Shown: positions 1-7,310 of the stretch, one piece after another
Numbering within the stretch: the first letter of the stretch is position 1
How the letters are laid out: every line of letters begins with the position of its first letter
NCBI GenBank assembly: GCA_003506095.1
Contig: DNWZ01000587.1
Span: 12,790-28,754 of the forward strand
DNA: 15,965 nucleotides
Direction: 5' to 3'
Source of the DNA: Planctomycetaceae bacterium
GTDB lineage: Bacteria; Planctomycetota; Planctomycetia; Pirellulales; Pirellulaceae
The notes under the pieces: model-generated
Told to the model about the DNA's origin: nothing
Database searches by the model: none
The model's input: the letters and a program-made list of their open reading frames with translations, nothing else
Position numbers and translations under genes: made by a program

Positions 1-1551
1 CTTGCGGTTTATCAGATTCTGTTAGCGATCGTTGTGTTGCTTGCTTGGCCGTCCGACGAGCGACTCGATTTGACCAGCAGCCCGCCATCGGCACGACGAT
101 TGGTCGATCTGTTTTTTCTCGGCCAATACGTCATCGCATCGTTGATGGCTCCCAGTTTTGCTGCCGGCGCCGTTACGGGCGAGAAAGAGCGAATGACGTT
201 TGAAATGTTATTGGCCAGTCCGCTGCGACCCGGTGCTATTGTCATCGGCAAAATGGTCGCGTCGCTGACACATATTGGAATGTTGATCCTCGCATCGCTG
301 CCAATCATTGTGCTCTGTTTACCGCTTGGCGGGGTTAGCCTGTTTGAGGTTTTGGCCGCATACTTAGGCTTGATCGTTTCGGTAATCCTGTTCGGAGCGA
401 TCGGTGTCGCATGCAGCAGCTATTTTTCGCGAACCAGTGCCTCGCTTGTGGTCAGTTATTTGATCATCCTGCCGCTCGTTATGGGCGGCGTCCTATTTTG
501 GTCCAGCCTTGAAGGCAGCGGCGAACTGCGATTGAAGTTGATGTTGTTGGTCGTGCCCGCCTATGCAATTACCGCCGTCATCCTGTTGTGTGGCAACGCA
601 GCCGGTCGAATGCTCTATCCGCCGGATATCGGCAGCGAAGGCAAGGAAGTGATCGATCCGGAATTGGAAAACCAACGGGCCGTCGGCTTAGTGATCCAAC
701 GCGACCAATTTCCCGATCGTTTGTTTGCGCCGCCGAAGAAGCAGGCCTTGATGGCGGATGGGGCCAATCCGGTTTATGACAAGGAGATTCATAGCGAGAT
801 CTTCAGTCAAGGGACGTTGATGCTGCGGTTGGTAATACAGATCAGCATGTTGCTGGCGATCCCATTGATGGCATGGTTGCTGTTTTATGATGTTCAGCGA
901 TGCGGATGGTTTGTCGTTTACGTGGTCGTTTTCAATATGTTGGTTGGCCCGGTGTTTTTGGCGGGCAGTATCAGTGGCGAACGCGAACGACAAACGCTTG
1001 ACCTGTTGTTGACCAGCACCATCACGCCCTGGCAAATTTTATGGGGGAAATTGCTGGTCGGTTTCCGCATTTCGTTTGTGCTGACCTGCTTTCTGCTCTG
1101 GCCGCTGCTGCTAGCGGCAGGATTGGTCGACAGCTATTGGTCGAACTGGTTGTCTGTTTTTCTGATGTTCGCGATCGTGCTGTTGGTATGCATCACCAAT
1201 GGCGTGATCGCGATGTTTTGTTCGGCGTTTTGCCGCAAGACTTCGGTTTCATTGATCACGACCTACACGCTGATCTTAGTCTTATACAGCTTGCCCGTCA
1301 CTGTCGTTTCGCTGTTCAATATTCTGGGAATCAAAGTCGCTGCGACGCAGTGGCTGGGAGTAACAAGCCCGTTTTCAGCGATCTTTGCGTTGCCACTTGA
1401 TGAGAACTTGACGCGATCCGGCGAAGTTGCGGCAAACATCGGTGATTTGCGATTGGTGGCTGCCTATTTCGCAGTCAGCACGATTCTGGTCGCACTGATG
1501 ATGCTTGCCACCATTATAAGACTGCGAACAAAGGGTGCGTTGGTCGAATAG
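1..1551 (+). CDS. ABC-2 type transporter permease, two permease units, 5' end outside the window
   Basis: The frame is open from base 1 with no start needed, so the gene begins upstream; 516 residues are visible. It is a polytopic membrane protein with many hydrophobic segments, in two halves. Each half carries the ABC-2 permease signature: GEKERMTFEMLLASPL at visible residues 60-75 and GERERQTLDLLLTSTI from residue 326. A soluble charged stretch (about residues 210-270, including NPVYDKEIHSEIFSQGT) joins the halves. Family knowledge: such proteins form the membrane pore of an ABC exporter and pair with a separate ATPase, which would be expected upstream. The substrate cannot be read from the sequence. 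The stop codon is 78 bp from the convergent NIPSNAP gene. The call is firm for the family; the two-unit architecture is read directly from the repeated motif. Confidence 0.9.
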   Translation, partial: LAVYQILLAIVVLLAWPSDERLDLTSSPPSARRLVDLFFLGQYVIASLMAPSFAAGAVTGEKERMTFEMLLASPLRPGAIVIGKMVASLTHIGMLILASLPIIVLCLPLGGVSLFEVLAAYLGLIVSVILFGAIGVACSSYFSRTSASLVVSYLIILPLVMGGVLFWSSLEGSGELRLKLMLLVVPAYAITAVILLCGNAAGRMLYPPDIGSEGKEVIDPELENQRAVGLVIQRDQFPDRLFAPPKKQALMADGANPVYDKEIHSEIFSQGTLMLRLVIQISMLLAIPLMAWLLFYDVQRCGWFVVYVVVFNMLVGPVFLAGSISGERERQTLDLLLTSTITPWQILWGKLLVGFRISFVLTCFLLWPLLLAAGLVDSYWSNWLSVFLMFAIVLLVCITNGVIAMFCSAFCRKTSVSLITTYTLILVLYSLPVTVVSLFNILGIKVAATQWLGVTSPFSAIFALPLDENLTRSGEVAANIGDLRLVAAYFAVSTILVALMMLATIIRLRTKGALVE

Positions 1552-1567
1552 GCTCGCAATCCGTTCA

Positions 1568-1589
1568 CGCCAGGTTGCTGGCCCTGGCG
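1568..1589. terminator. Hairpin between convergent genes, possible bidirectional terminator
   Basis: A perfect 7-bp inverted repeat, CGCCAGG (1568-1574) and CCTGGCG (1583-1589), with an 8-nt loop lies 16 bp after the permease stop and 40 bp after the NIPSNAP stop on the opposite strand. Its place between two convergent genes suits a shared terminator. No clear T-run follows on either side, so it is not a canonical intrinsic terminator. Confidence 0.35.
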
Positions 1590-1629
1590 ATGGAGTTTCT
1601 GTCAGTGCGAGGTCGACAACGTCGATGGA

Positions 1630-2397
1630 TTATCGAATCGGTGAGTAATCCGTTGCGTTCATGAACCGCGACTTGACGCCGCCTTCGACGGTCAGTGATC
1701 CGCCAGCGGCTTTTTCCGAAGCGGTGCGTGCGGCGGTCCAGTTGGGATCGTCGCGGAAGGCACCGAAAGAAGCTTTCGCGGCGTCTTCGCTCTTGTGCGC
1801 CAGGATGTACAACAGAGTGTTGTCGGAACCTTCTTGACCTTCGATCAGCGACCAGTAAGCGACATTCGTCATGCCATGCTTTTCAAACAGCTTGACCGTG
1901 TGGTCGCGAAACCGTGAGTTCAGTGCGGCGAGGTTTCCGGGTGTCGTTGTGTAGGTGCGTAGTTCGAAGACACGATTGCCCGAAGCATCGGCTTGGATGG
2001 CTGGCGAATAATCCGTAGCTGTGAAAAACTTGGAAACAACCTTCGCGACCAGCTTTCCGTCAACTTCGCTTGCCTTATAAGCTTTCTGCCATTGGGGGTC
2101 TGCCATAAAGGCTTTCCACGATTGCTCACGCGCTTCGCGGCTTGGATAAGCGAGAAAGTAAATCAATTCACTTTCCGAATTCTCCACCGGTGTCCAATAC
2201 CCGATATTCGTGATTCCATGTTTTTCGAACAATGCGGTCGTGTGGTCGCGGAAGCGCGAATGCAGAGCGTCGAGTTTTCCTGGGGCAGCGTAATAGATCC
2301 GCATTTCAAAGACTCGGGGGTCTGTGTCGGCGGCAAAGGATGGCGACGTAAGGCTCAACATAGCTCCAACGGCAAAGGCACAAAGAAAACGTGACAT
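1630..2397 (-). CDS. Secreted tandem-domain NIPSNAP family protein
   Basis: 255 residues. An N-terminal signal peptide is clear: MSR, then a hydrophobic core, then SFA-AD with predicted cleavage after residue 22. Two NIPSNAP-type (dimeric alpha/beta barrel) domains follow. The first begins VFEMRIYYAAPGKLDAL near residue 29, the second VFELRTYTTTPGNLAAL in the second half. Both contain the near-identical segment SRFRDHT..LFEKHG.TN..YW, and both end in ..F..ATDYSP, so the protein is an internal duplication. NIPSNAP proteins are small ferredoxin-fold proteins of unclear biochemical role; no catalytic residue can be claimed here. The start is supported by a Shine-Dalgarno-like GGAG 8 nt upstream of the ATG. 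The gene lies downstream of gmd on the same strand, about 200 bp away, and is probably transcribed separately. Confidence 0.88.
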   Translation of the reverse strand: MSRFLCAFAVGAMLSLTSPSFAADTDPRVFEMRIYYAAPGKLDALHSRFRDHTTALFEKHGITNIGYWTPVENSESELIYFLAYPSREAREQSWKAFMADPQWQKAYKASEVDGKLVAKVVSKFFTATDYSPAIQADASGNRVFELRTYTTTPGNLAALNSRFRDHTVKLFEKHGMTNVAYWSLIEGQEGSDNTLLYILAHKSEDAAKASFGAFRDDPNWTAARTASEKAAGGSLTVEGGVKSRFMNATDYSPIR

Positions 2398-2601
2398 GGA
2401 AACGGCTCCGGGGTGGGAAAAGAAACGGGTTAAACTAAAAAAGCGAACGACTTCGATCCGGAATTGCTGCTGCGGTGTGGATTGACCAAACCGGCTTCAA
2501 AGAAAAAAGGCTTGCCATGCTGTGCTTTGAGTTTCCCGATACCACAAGTGACCGCATCGCAATCGGGCCTATCCTGATCACGATTCGCCAGCGGATAGGC
2601 A

Positions 2602-3594
2602 TTAAGAAACTCGATCGGCAGCCACGGCTTGCAGGTCGCTTTGCACCATCATCTTAACCAGTTCGGGGAACTTTGTGGCGGGTGTCCACTGCAGCGTTTT
2701 TCGTGCATGGGAGGGGTCGCCCAGCAGTCGCTCGACATCGGTGGGCCGAAAGAACTTCGGATCGACCGCGACATATTGGCGATAATCAAGTCCGACCTGG
2801 CCGAATGCGACTTCCAGAAAATCTGCGACCGTGTGGTCTTGGCCGGTGGCGATGATGTAATCGTCGGCCTGGTCTTGTTGCAGCATTCGCCACATCGCAT
2901 CGACATAATCGCCGGCGAATCCCCAGTCGCGGCGGGCTTGTAAATTGCCGAGCATCAACCGATCTTGCAGGCCGTGTTTGATTCTCGCCACCGAACGGGT
3001 GATCTTGCGAGTGACGAATGATTCGCCGCGGCGAGGTGATTCGTGGTTGTAACAGATCGCATTGCAGGCAAAGAAACCGAACGCTTCGCGATAGACTTTC
3101 ACCATTTGCGTCGCGAAGGCTTTGGCGACGCCATAGGGCGTGACAGGGTTCAGCGAAGTGGATTCTGTTTGTGGCCAATGATCGGGGCGGCCAAAGATTT
3201 CGCTGCTGCTAGCATGCAAGAATCGCGGTTTGGGGTCGAGGTCTCGCAAGATTTCTAATAACCGCAAAGTGCCCATCGCGGTGAACTCGCACGTCGATTC
3301 AGGAATGTCAAAACTGGCGCCGACGTGTGTTTGACCGGCGAGGTGGTAAACCTCTTCGGGACGAATCTTTATTATCAGTCGGCGGACCGTCGTTATATCA
3401 TCCAAATCGGCATAGTGAAGAAACAACCGTTGGCCATAAACCGACACATCGCCAGTCAGGTGGTCGAGTCGTTGGCGTACTGTATTGCTGGACCTGCGCA
3501 CGAGTCCGTGGACGGTATAACCTTTTGACAAAAGCAGTTCGGTTAAATAGGAGCCGTCTTGGCCGGTAATGCCCGTGATCAGCGCTGAAGGCAT
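2602..3594 (-). CDS. gmd: GDP-mannose 4,6-dehydratase
   Basis: 330 residues of an extended short-chain dehydrogenase. It converts GDP-D-mannose to GDP-4-dehydro-6-deoxy-D-mannose, the precursor of GDP-fucose, GDP-rhamnose and related surface sugars, in the cytoplasm. Visible features: Rossmann motif GITGQDG (residues 8-14), the NADP-binding RR near residues 33-34, the active-site segment SSSE at 129-132, the catalytic YxxxK (Y154, K158), and the family signature NHESPRRGE (183-191) followed by FVTRKITR. Length is somewhat shorter than the roughly 370-residue enterobacterial enzyme, mainly at the C-terminus. The ATG has a good ribosome-binding site (AAGGAA, 6 nt upstream). No fucose synthase, reductase or glycosyltransferase lies nearby, so the final sugar cannot be named. 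A SDR-family epimerase is the only alternative, and the signature motifs argue against it. Confidence 0.94.
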   Translation of the reverse strand: MPSALITGITGQDGSYLTELLLSKGYTVHGLVRRSSNTVRQRLDHLTGDVSVYGQRLFLHYADLDDITTVRRLIIKIRPEEVYHLAGQTHVGASFDIPESTCEFTAMGTLRLLEILRDLDPKPRFLHASSSEIFGRPDHWPQTESTSLNPVTPYGVAKAFATQMVKVYREAFGFFACNAICYNHESPRRGESFVTRKITRSVARIKHGLQDRLMLGNLQARRDWGFAGDYVDAMWRMLQQDQADDYIIATGQDHTVADFLEVAFGQVGLDYRQYVAVDPKFFRPTDVERLLGDPSHARKTLQWTPATKFPELVKMMVQSDLQAVAADRVS

Positions 3595-3604
3595 GTCGTT
3601 TTCC

Positions 3605-3613
3605 TTTTTTTTT
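3605..3613 (-). repeat. 9-bp homopolymer (A9 on the coding strand) just upstream of the gmd ribosome-binding site
   Basis: Nine consecutive T on the plus strand read as A9 in the gmd leader. The tract directly abuts the AAGGAA Shine-Dalgarno sequence. Such tracts can slip, or can keep the ribosome-binding site unstructured. Its function here is inferred only from its position. Confidence 0.6.
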
Positions 3614-3655
3614 GCCTTGCCGGAAGAGGTTCAGACCCCTTTTAAAACATCGCCT

Positions 3656-3683
3656 AATGTAGCCGGCAGCGTTTTGATGGCAA
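3656..3683 (-). promoter_or_regulatory. Candidate sigma-70-type promoter for gmd
   Basis: On the minus strand TTGCCA (-35, 5 of 6 consensus positions; plus 3678-3683) is followed after 16 bp by TACATT (-10, 4 of 6; plus 3656-3661). Transcription would start near 3649, giving a leader of about 55 nt before the gmd ATG. It lies in the 132-bp spacer after the DUF1570 gene. This is a match by eye, with no experimental support. Confidence 0.35.
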
Positions 3684-3726
3684 TCTGTCGTCGACGGGGT
3701 ATTTGGGCTTGGCGTGGCGGGAAGTG

Positions 3727-4872
3727 TTATCGCAAAAACGGCATGAATGCTTTGATATCCAGCACGGTATCTTCGATGCTGCGACCAACGATTCGATTAA
3801 AATCGGCTGCGCGAGCCGCAGGCGTATAGGTTTCGAAGGGTGGGCGGGCGGCGGTATGATTCAACAGTGCGGCGAACTGAGCCGGCTTTCGCTCGGACAG
3901 AAAATGCATGACCAGCCACGAGATTGCATAGGCATCGGCGATCTCCGCCGGTGTTTGAAACATTTCGTCGCCGCTGATCAGTCGCCTGACGTCGGACGAA
4001 AGCGAGTGGGCACCGTCAGCGTAACGTGAGCGCAACAAAAGCATCGCTTCGGCGTTCAACCGCTCGTTCGTTCGCCCTGATTCTTTTCCGGATGCGTTTG
4101 ACATCGCAGCCGGTTCGAACATCATCCCGAGCCCTTCGCTGATCCATTTGGGGGTTTCGTTCAACCGACTGTGAACGTTGCAATTGAACGCTGACTGATG
4201 CGCGGCTTCGTGCCGAATCACTGCGGCAGTCGATTCGTTCATACCACCGTCAAAGGTGTAAACGCGATTGCTGGATGTGACGTAAACCCCCGCGATATTG
4301 CCACCGGAAATCTGTTGACGATCAAGTTCCGCTTGAAGCGCGGCGCGGTCTGGCAAGACGACTGCGACCATGGGAAACCGGCCGCTGCGAACATCAACGC
4401 CTCGCAATCGCATCTGGTGGGTGAATTGGCGATGGAGATTTTCAAACATTTCGGGCCAATGCTTTCCGCGGCCTTTCGACTGGACGATCAAGAAATGTTT
4501 GGTGGCCACCACTTCCATTTTCGGGCCGAACTCGCGAGTCAATTTGGCCCGCATTGCGACGGCCGAATCGGGGGTGAATGGTGAGTTCAGCGTGCGAACG
4601 GTTGCTGGCGATGGCGGGGTTCGCAATTGGTGCAACTGGCCATCGGTCGCCAGCAGTAGGTACAAGTTGGATGCTTGGACCAATTGCAAACCGATCAACG
4701 TTTCTTTACCCGTGCTCAGTTCCACCACTTTGTGCGGTTGGGCGATTGCGATCGATGCGCAGGCACAGCCAGCCAGCCAGAGAGCGAACGTCAGAATCGG
4801 GCCAATGCGAGTCGTGCCTGCAGGCCCATTGATTTTGTGACAATCAGATACGGCTGAGAGGGTTTGCGACAT
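3727..4872 (-). CDS. DUF1570 family putative zinc metallopeptidase, secreted or lipid-anchored
   Basis: 381 residues from the chosen ATG at 4872; a TTG start at 4926 would add 18 residues. A hydrophobic export segment occupies about residues 23-44. It contains LAGC, which fits a lipobox (Cys36), and also AIA-Q, which fits signal peptidase I, so the anchoring mode is open. The C-terminal half holds an HEAAH zinc motif (H221, E222, H225) in the context IRHEAAHQSAFN, and a downstream WISEGLG with Glu246 as the likely third ligand. This is the gluzincin-like arrangement seen in DUF1570 proteins, which are abundant in planctomycetes. Substrate and activity are unknown. The gene stands alone: yacG is 253 bp upstream and gmd 132 bp downstream. 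Family call firm; enzymatic activity is inferred from the motif. Confidence 0.82.
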   Translation of the reverse strand: MSQTLSAVSDCHKINGPAGTTRIGPILTFALWLAGCACASIAIAQPHKVVELSTGKETLIGLQLVQASNLYLLLATDGQLHQLRTPPSPATVRTLNSPFTPDSAVAMRAKLTREFGPKMEVVATKHFLIVQSKGRGKHWPEMFENLHRQFTHQMRLRGVDVRSGRFPMVAVVLPDRAALQAELDRQQISGGNIAGVYVTSSNRVYTFDGGMNESTAAVIRHEAAHQSAFNCNVHSRLNETPKWISEGLGMMFEPAAMSNASGKESGRTNERLNAEAMLLLRSRYADGAHSLSSDVRRLISGDEMFQTPAEIADAYAISWLVMHFLSERKPAQFAALLNHTAARPPFETYTPAARAADFNRIVGRSIEDTVLDIKAFMPFLR

Positions 4873-4988
4873 AAGACCAGAGTGACTGGGGACAAGGCAC
4901 CAAAGATTTGCCACAATCGTCTGCAAAGATTTCTTCGAAACGATCGCAGAATCGCAGCGGTAAATCCCGCCAATGGTGTGGCTACACT

Positions 4989-5012
4989 CTCAACGCTATG
5001 TCAAACGTTGAG
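4989..5012. promoter_or_regulatory. Inverted repeat overlapping a TTGACA box upstream of the DUF1570 gene
   Basis: CTCAACG (4989-4995) and CGTTGAG (5006-5012) form a perfect 7-bp inverted repeat around a 10-bp centre. On the minus strand the centre contains a consensus -35 hexamer, TTGACA (4999-5004). It lies about 120 bp upstream of the DUF1570 ATG. No convincing -10 hexamer follows at 16-18 bp, so operator or promoter function is only a possibility. Confidence 0.25.
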
Positions 5013-5125
5013 CCGGTGCGGTGGCCAGCGTTCTGATAAAGAATTGCTCGGTCACTTATCCGTTAGGATCAGAACGATTGCAGCGATTCTGGCGCTTAAG
5101 TGGTCACCTTGAGGCGTCGGACCCG

Positions 5126-5419
5126 CTAAGCCCAGCGATCGTCGTCTTGGTCATCATCAGCATCATCATCGTCATCATCCTCAAATGCGATTTCAAAGTT
5201 GCGCACGTTGTCGTCATCACGGTATTCGACCGGCGCATCGCCTGAATCACCTTCGAATGGCACGCCGATACTTTCGTCCAGCCAGCGGCCGAGATCGATT
5301 TCTTGGCATCGGGCACTGCAGAAAGGTGGCGTGGGGGAGAGTTGAAGATAGAAGTCTCGTCCACACGTCGAGCATTTCATGGGTGTCAATTTCGGGGCGC
5401 CGTTGGATTCAGAAACCAT
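5126..5419 (-). CDS. yacG: DNA gyrase inhibitor YacG, zinc-binding, with Asp-rich tail
   Basis: 97 residues from the ATG at 5419. The frame is open further upstream to 5521, but that extension has no YacG similarity and would overlap the preceding gene. The zinc-ribbon cysteines are C16, C19, C34 and C38 (CSTCG ... PFCSARC), followed by the family hallmark IDLGRWLDE. In E. coli YacG binds GyrB and blocks gyrase binding to DNA. The tail after about residue 75 is extremely acidic, ending in runs of Asp broken by Ala and Gln and then DRWA. An acidic C-terminus is usual in longer YacG proteins, but this one is very regular and is coded by a GAC/GAT repeat. The gene follows the CehA/McbA-like gene after 65 bp on the same strand and could be co-transcribed with it. 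Confidence 0.9.
   Translation of the reverse strand: MVSESNGAPKLTPMKCSTCGRDFYLQLSPTPPFCSARCQEIDLGRWLDESIGVPFEGDSGDAPVEYRDDDNVRNFEIAFEDDDDDDADDDQDDDRWA
5137..5179 (-). repeat. yacG: Imperfect GAY trinucleotide repeat coding the YacG poly-Asp tail
   Basis: On the plus strand this is a run of ATC/GTC triplets, interrupted only at the Ala and Gln codons. It encodes six, three and three Asp in succession within yacG. It is a coding microsatellite, so its length may vary between strains in steps of three bases. Confidence 0.7.
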
Positions 5420-5484
5420 GATTAAAACGTAGCGTGACGCGACGCGGTGAGTTCGAGTGAAGTAAAGAAGGGTCGGGAACGAGC

Positions 5485-7110
5485 TTAATCGACGTTCGCA
5501 TCTTGCAGGCGTTGGCGCCAAAACTGGCGGGCCATTCGAACCGGTTCGATGAACCGAGCCAATTTGTCGGCGGGCAATTTTTTCAATTCATTTTCGCAAT
5601 CGTTCAACCAGCCGCCGAAAAACTCGACAGCCTTGCGAGAAATCCGCGGTTGATTATCAAAATCGATGAACCAAGGCGCACTGATCGCGGCTCGGAAATG
5701 TTCGTCATGCTCGGTAACAACTCGGACCAGCACCCAACCGCTTTTGTCGATCTTCAATCCCGGAATTGTGCCGCCGGTTTTGGCAAACTCGTCCAACCGG
5801 GCGCTATAGAAGATTTCTCCATTATGAATCACCTCTAAGTACTCGACGGGGTCGCGAACGGCTAAATGCAATTCGACACTCATTTCAAGCGATTCGCCGG
5901 TACTGGCCTTAAATCGATGGCCAGGTGCGAAACCGCCAAGCGTTGGACGCAGCAATGGGCCATTGGTGATGATCGATCGACCGGCCCAAACGGCCTTATA
6001 ATACTCCGCTTCGGAGGCGACCGGATTCAGGCGTCGGTCGTCGTCGAACTTGGGTGAACCGATCGCATAAGTTCGGTTATAGCCGATCGCTGCGGATGAC
6101 CAGGCGGAATCGGGGTTGGTCAAGCGGGTACCGGTTCCGGCCAACGGTACCAGCGGTAAACCGGCTTCAAGAATTCGCCAATAGATCGATTGGGCATAGC
6201 GTCCGGTTCCCAACGCACCTGAGAAACCGATTTCGCTTGGCGGTCGCGAGTTACGAATCTTATGGATAGGAACGATCGGATTTCCTTCGCGCAGCCAGTC
6301 GCCCAGGATGAAAATACCATCCACTTTTTGCGATGCCAGAAGCAATGGTAATTCGATCGAGAAAGGATTTGCGATCGCAACACGACCTTGATCGGTCGAT
6401 TCATCGGGTTGACCATCGTTTGCGATCATCGGTGGATAGGTCAATAAATCGCCCTCTGGTTTCGCGTTGGCTGAATGCCAGAACGGTCCCCATTTCGATT
6501 CGTCTTGGTTTAGTTCTTTGTCTGCCATCTGCAACTGCTCAACCGATCCTGTGCGCGGTGCTGGCGGGGGAGGGTCAAGAAGTGCGGCAACGTGCAAATC
6601 TTCCGTTGCCATTCGTAGACGCAGATTGGTGGTCGGAAAAAATGCGGCCATGTCGCCTGACAGATAACCCTCAGCTTGCATGTTGACCATCCGCGACAGG
6701 TCGACCACTTTTTCATCGACTGCGGACGGTTGGATTTCAAAGTTGCCTGTTATCACGCGGTATTCGGGGCCGCGAACCACTTTAAATCGATACGGATTGA
6801 CGCTTAGGGGGAGTTCCAACTTTCCGGGCAGGGAAACACCTGGCCCCGATGGGATGGTTCGTCGAACGGCGGTGCGCCGACCGGTGTTGGTGTGCAACTC
6901 CAGTCGGGCGGGAACGCTTGCGCGATTCGAATCGTCTCGAGTAATCAACGTCAACGTACCATCTGCCGCAGACGCGACGGTTGATTCGACAGCCAGAACG
7001 GCGACAGCGACCCAAGCCCACAGGGCCATCGCTTTCCACAACGCAGGATCTGAAAAAGACATGTCCATCAACCGAGAATCGATCTGTGTCGGGCTGTTCA
7101 ACAGTTTCAT
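5485..7110 (-). CDS. Secreted CehA/McbA-like protein with degenerate PHP-type active site
   Basis: 541 residues from the ATG at 7110. ATGs at 7068 and 7062 would also keep the signal peptide, and the open frame back to 7302 looks non-coding. A hydrophobic export segment (about residues 30-42) ends in VASA-A near 47-49. Next comes a transthyretin-like N-terminal domain with PYRFKVVRGPEYR and a ..DLSRMVNM.AEGYLSGD junction, as in the CehA/McbA metallohydrolase family. The catalytic region then follows: TEDLHVAALLD, YWRILEAGLPLVPLAGTGTR, and RSIITNGPLLRPTLGG. Where active members have a GD-xHxH metal-ligand motif, this protein reads SGDMAAFFP (about 151-159), and the later AGTD-type motif reads AGTGT. 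It is therefore probably not a canonical metal hydrolase. The role is unknown; it acts outside the cytoplasm. It is divergent from the J-protein gene and 65 bp upstream of yacG. Confidence 0.78.
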   Translation of the reverse strand: MKLLNSPTQIDSRLMDMSFSDPALWKAMALWAWVAVAVLAVESTVASAADGTLTLITRDDSNRASVPARLELHTNTGRRTAVRRTIPSGPGVSLPGKLELPLSVNPYRFKVVRGPEYRVITGNFEIQPSAVDEKVVDLSRMVNMQAEGYLSGDMAAFFPTTNLRLRMATEDLHVAALLDPPPPAPRTGSVEQLQMADKELNQDESKWGPFWHSANAKPEGDLLTYPPMIANDGQPDESTDQGRVAIANPFSIELPLLLASQKVDGIFILGDWLREGNPIVPIHKIRNSRPPSEIGFSGALGTGRYAQSIYWRILEAGLPLVPLAGTGTRLTNPDSAWSSAAIGYNRTYAIGSPKFDDDRRLNPVASEAEYYKAVWAGRSIITNGPLLRPTLGGFAPGHRFKASTGESLEMSVELHLAVRDPVEYLEVIHNGEIFYSARLDEFAKTGGTIPGLKIDKSGWVLVRVVTEHDEHFRAAISAPWFIDFDNQPRISRKAVEFFGGWLNDCENELKKLPADKLARFIEPVRMARQFWRQRLQDANVD

Positions 7111-7310
7111 GTTGTAACCGAGACGGCGGTGAACACGCAGGCGGTTTCGTCTGCTGCGTGAAAGTGAAGTTTTGTGGGGGGGCGACTGGTTCGTCGTATG
7201 CAAACGGATATGAAATCGACGATCAGTCTGCCATGATAACAGTCGGTCGCTGTCTCGATCGCCACATCGTTCCGTAAACAAAACAGTTTCATCGAAATAC
7301 AACCTTCCCG

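Noticed and set aside
4370..4840. 156-residue open frame on the plus strand opposite the DUF1570 gene
   Set aside because: The minus-strand frame carries the HExxH domain and signal peptide; the plus frame has no recognisable features.
7111..7302. N-terminal extension of the CehA/McbA-like protein to 7302
   Set aside because: It would put 64 Arg/Ser-rich residues in front of the signal peptide and leave only 8 bp to the divergent J-protein start; it looks like the intergenic promoter region.
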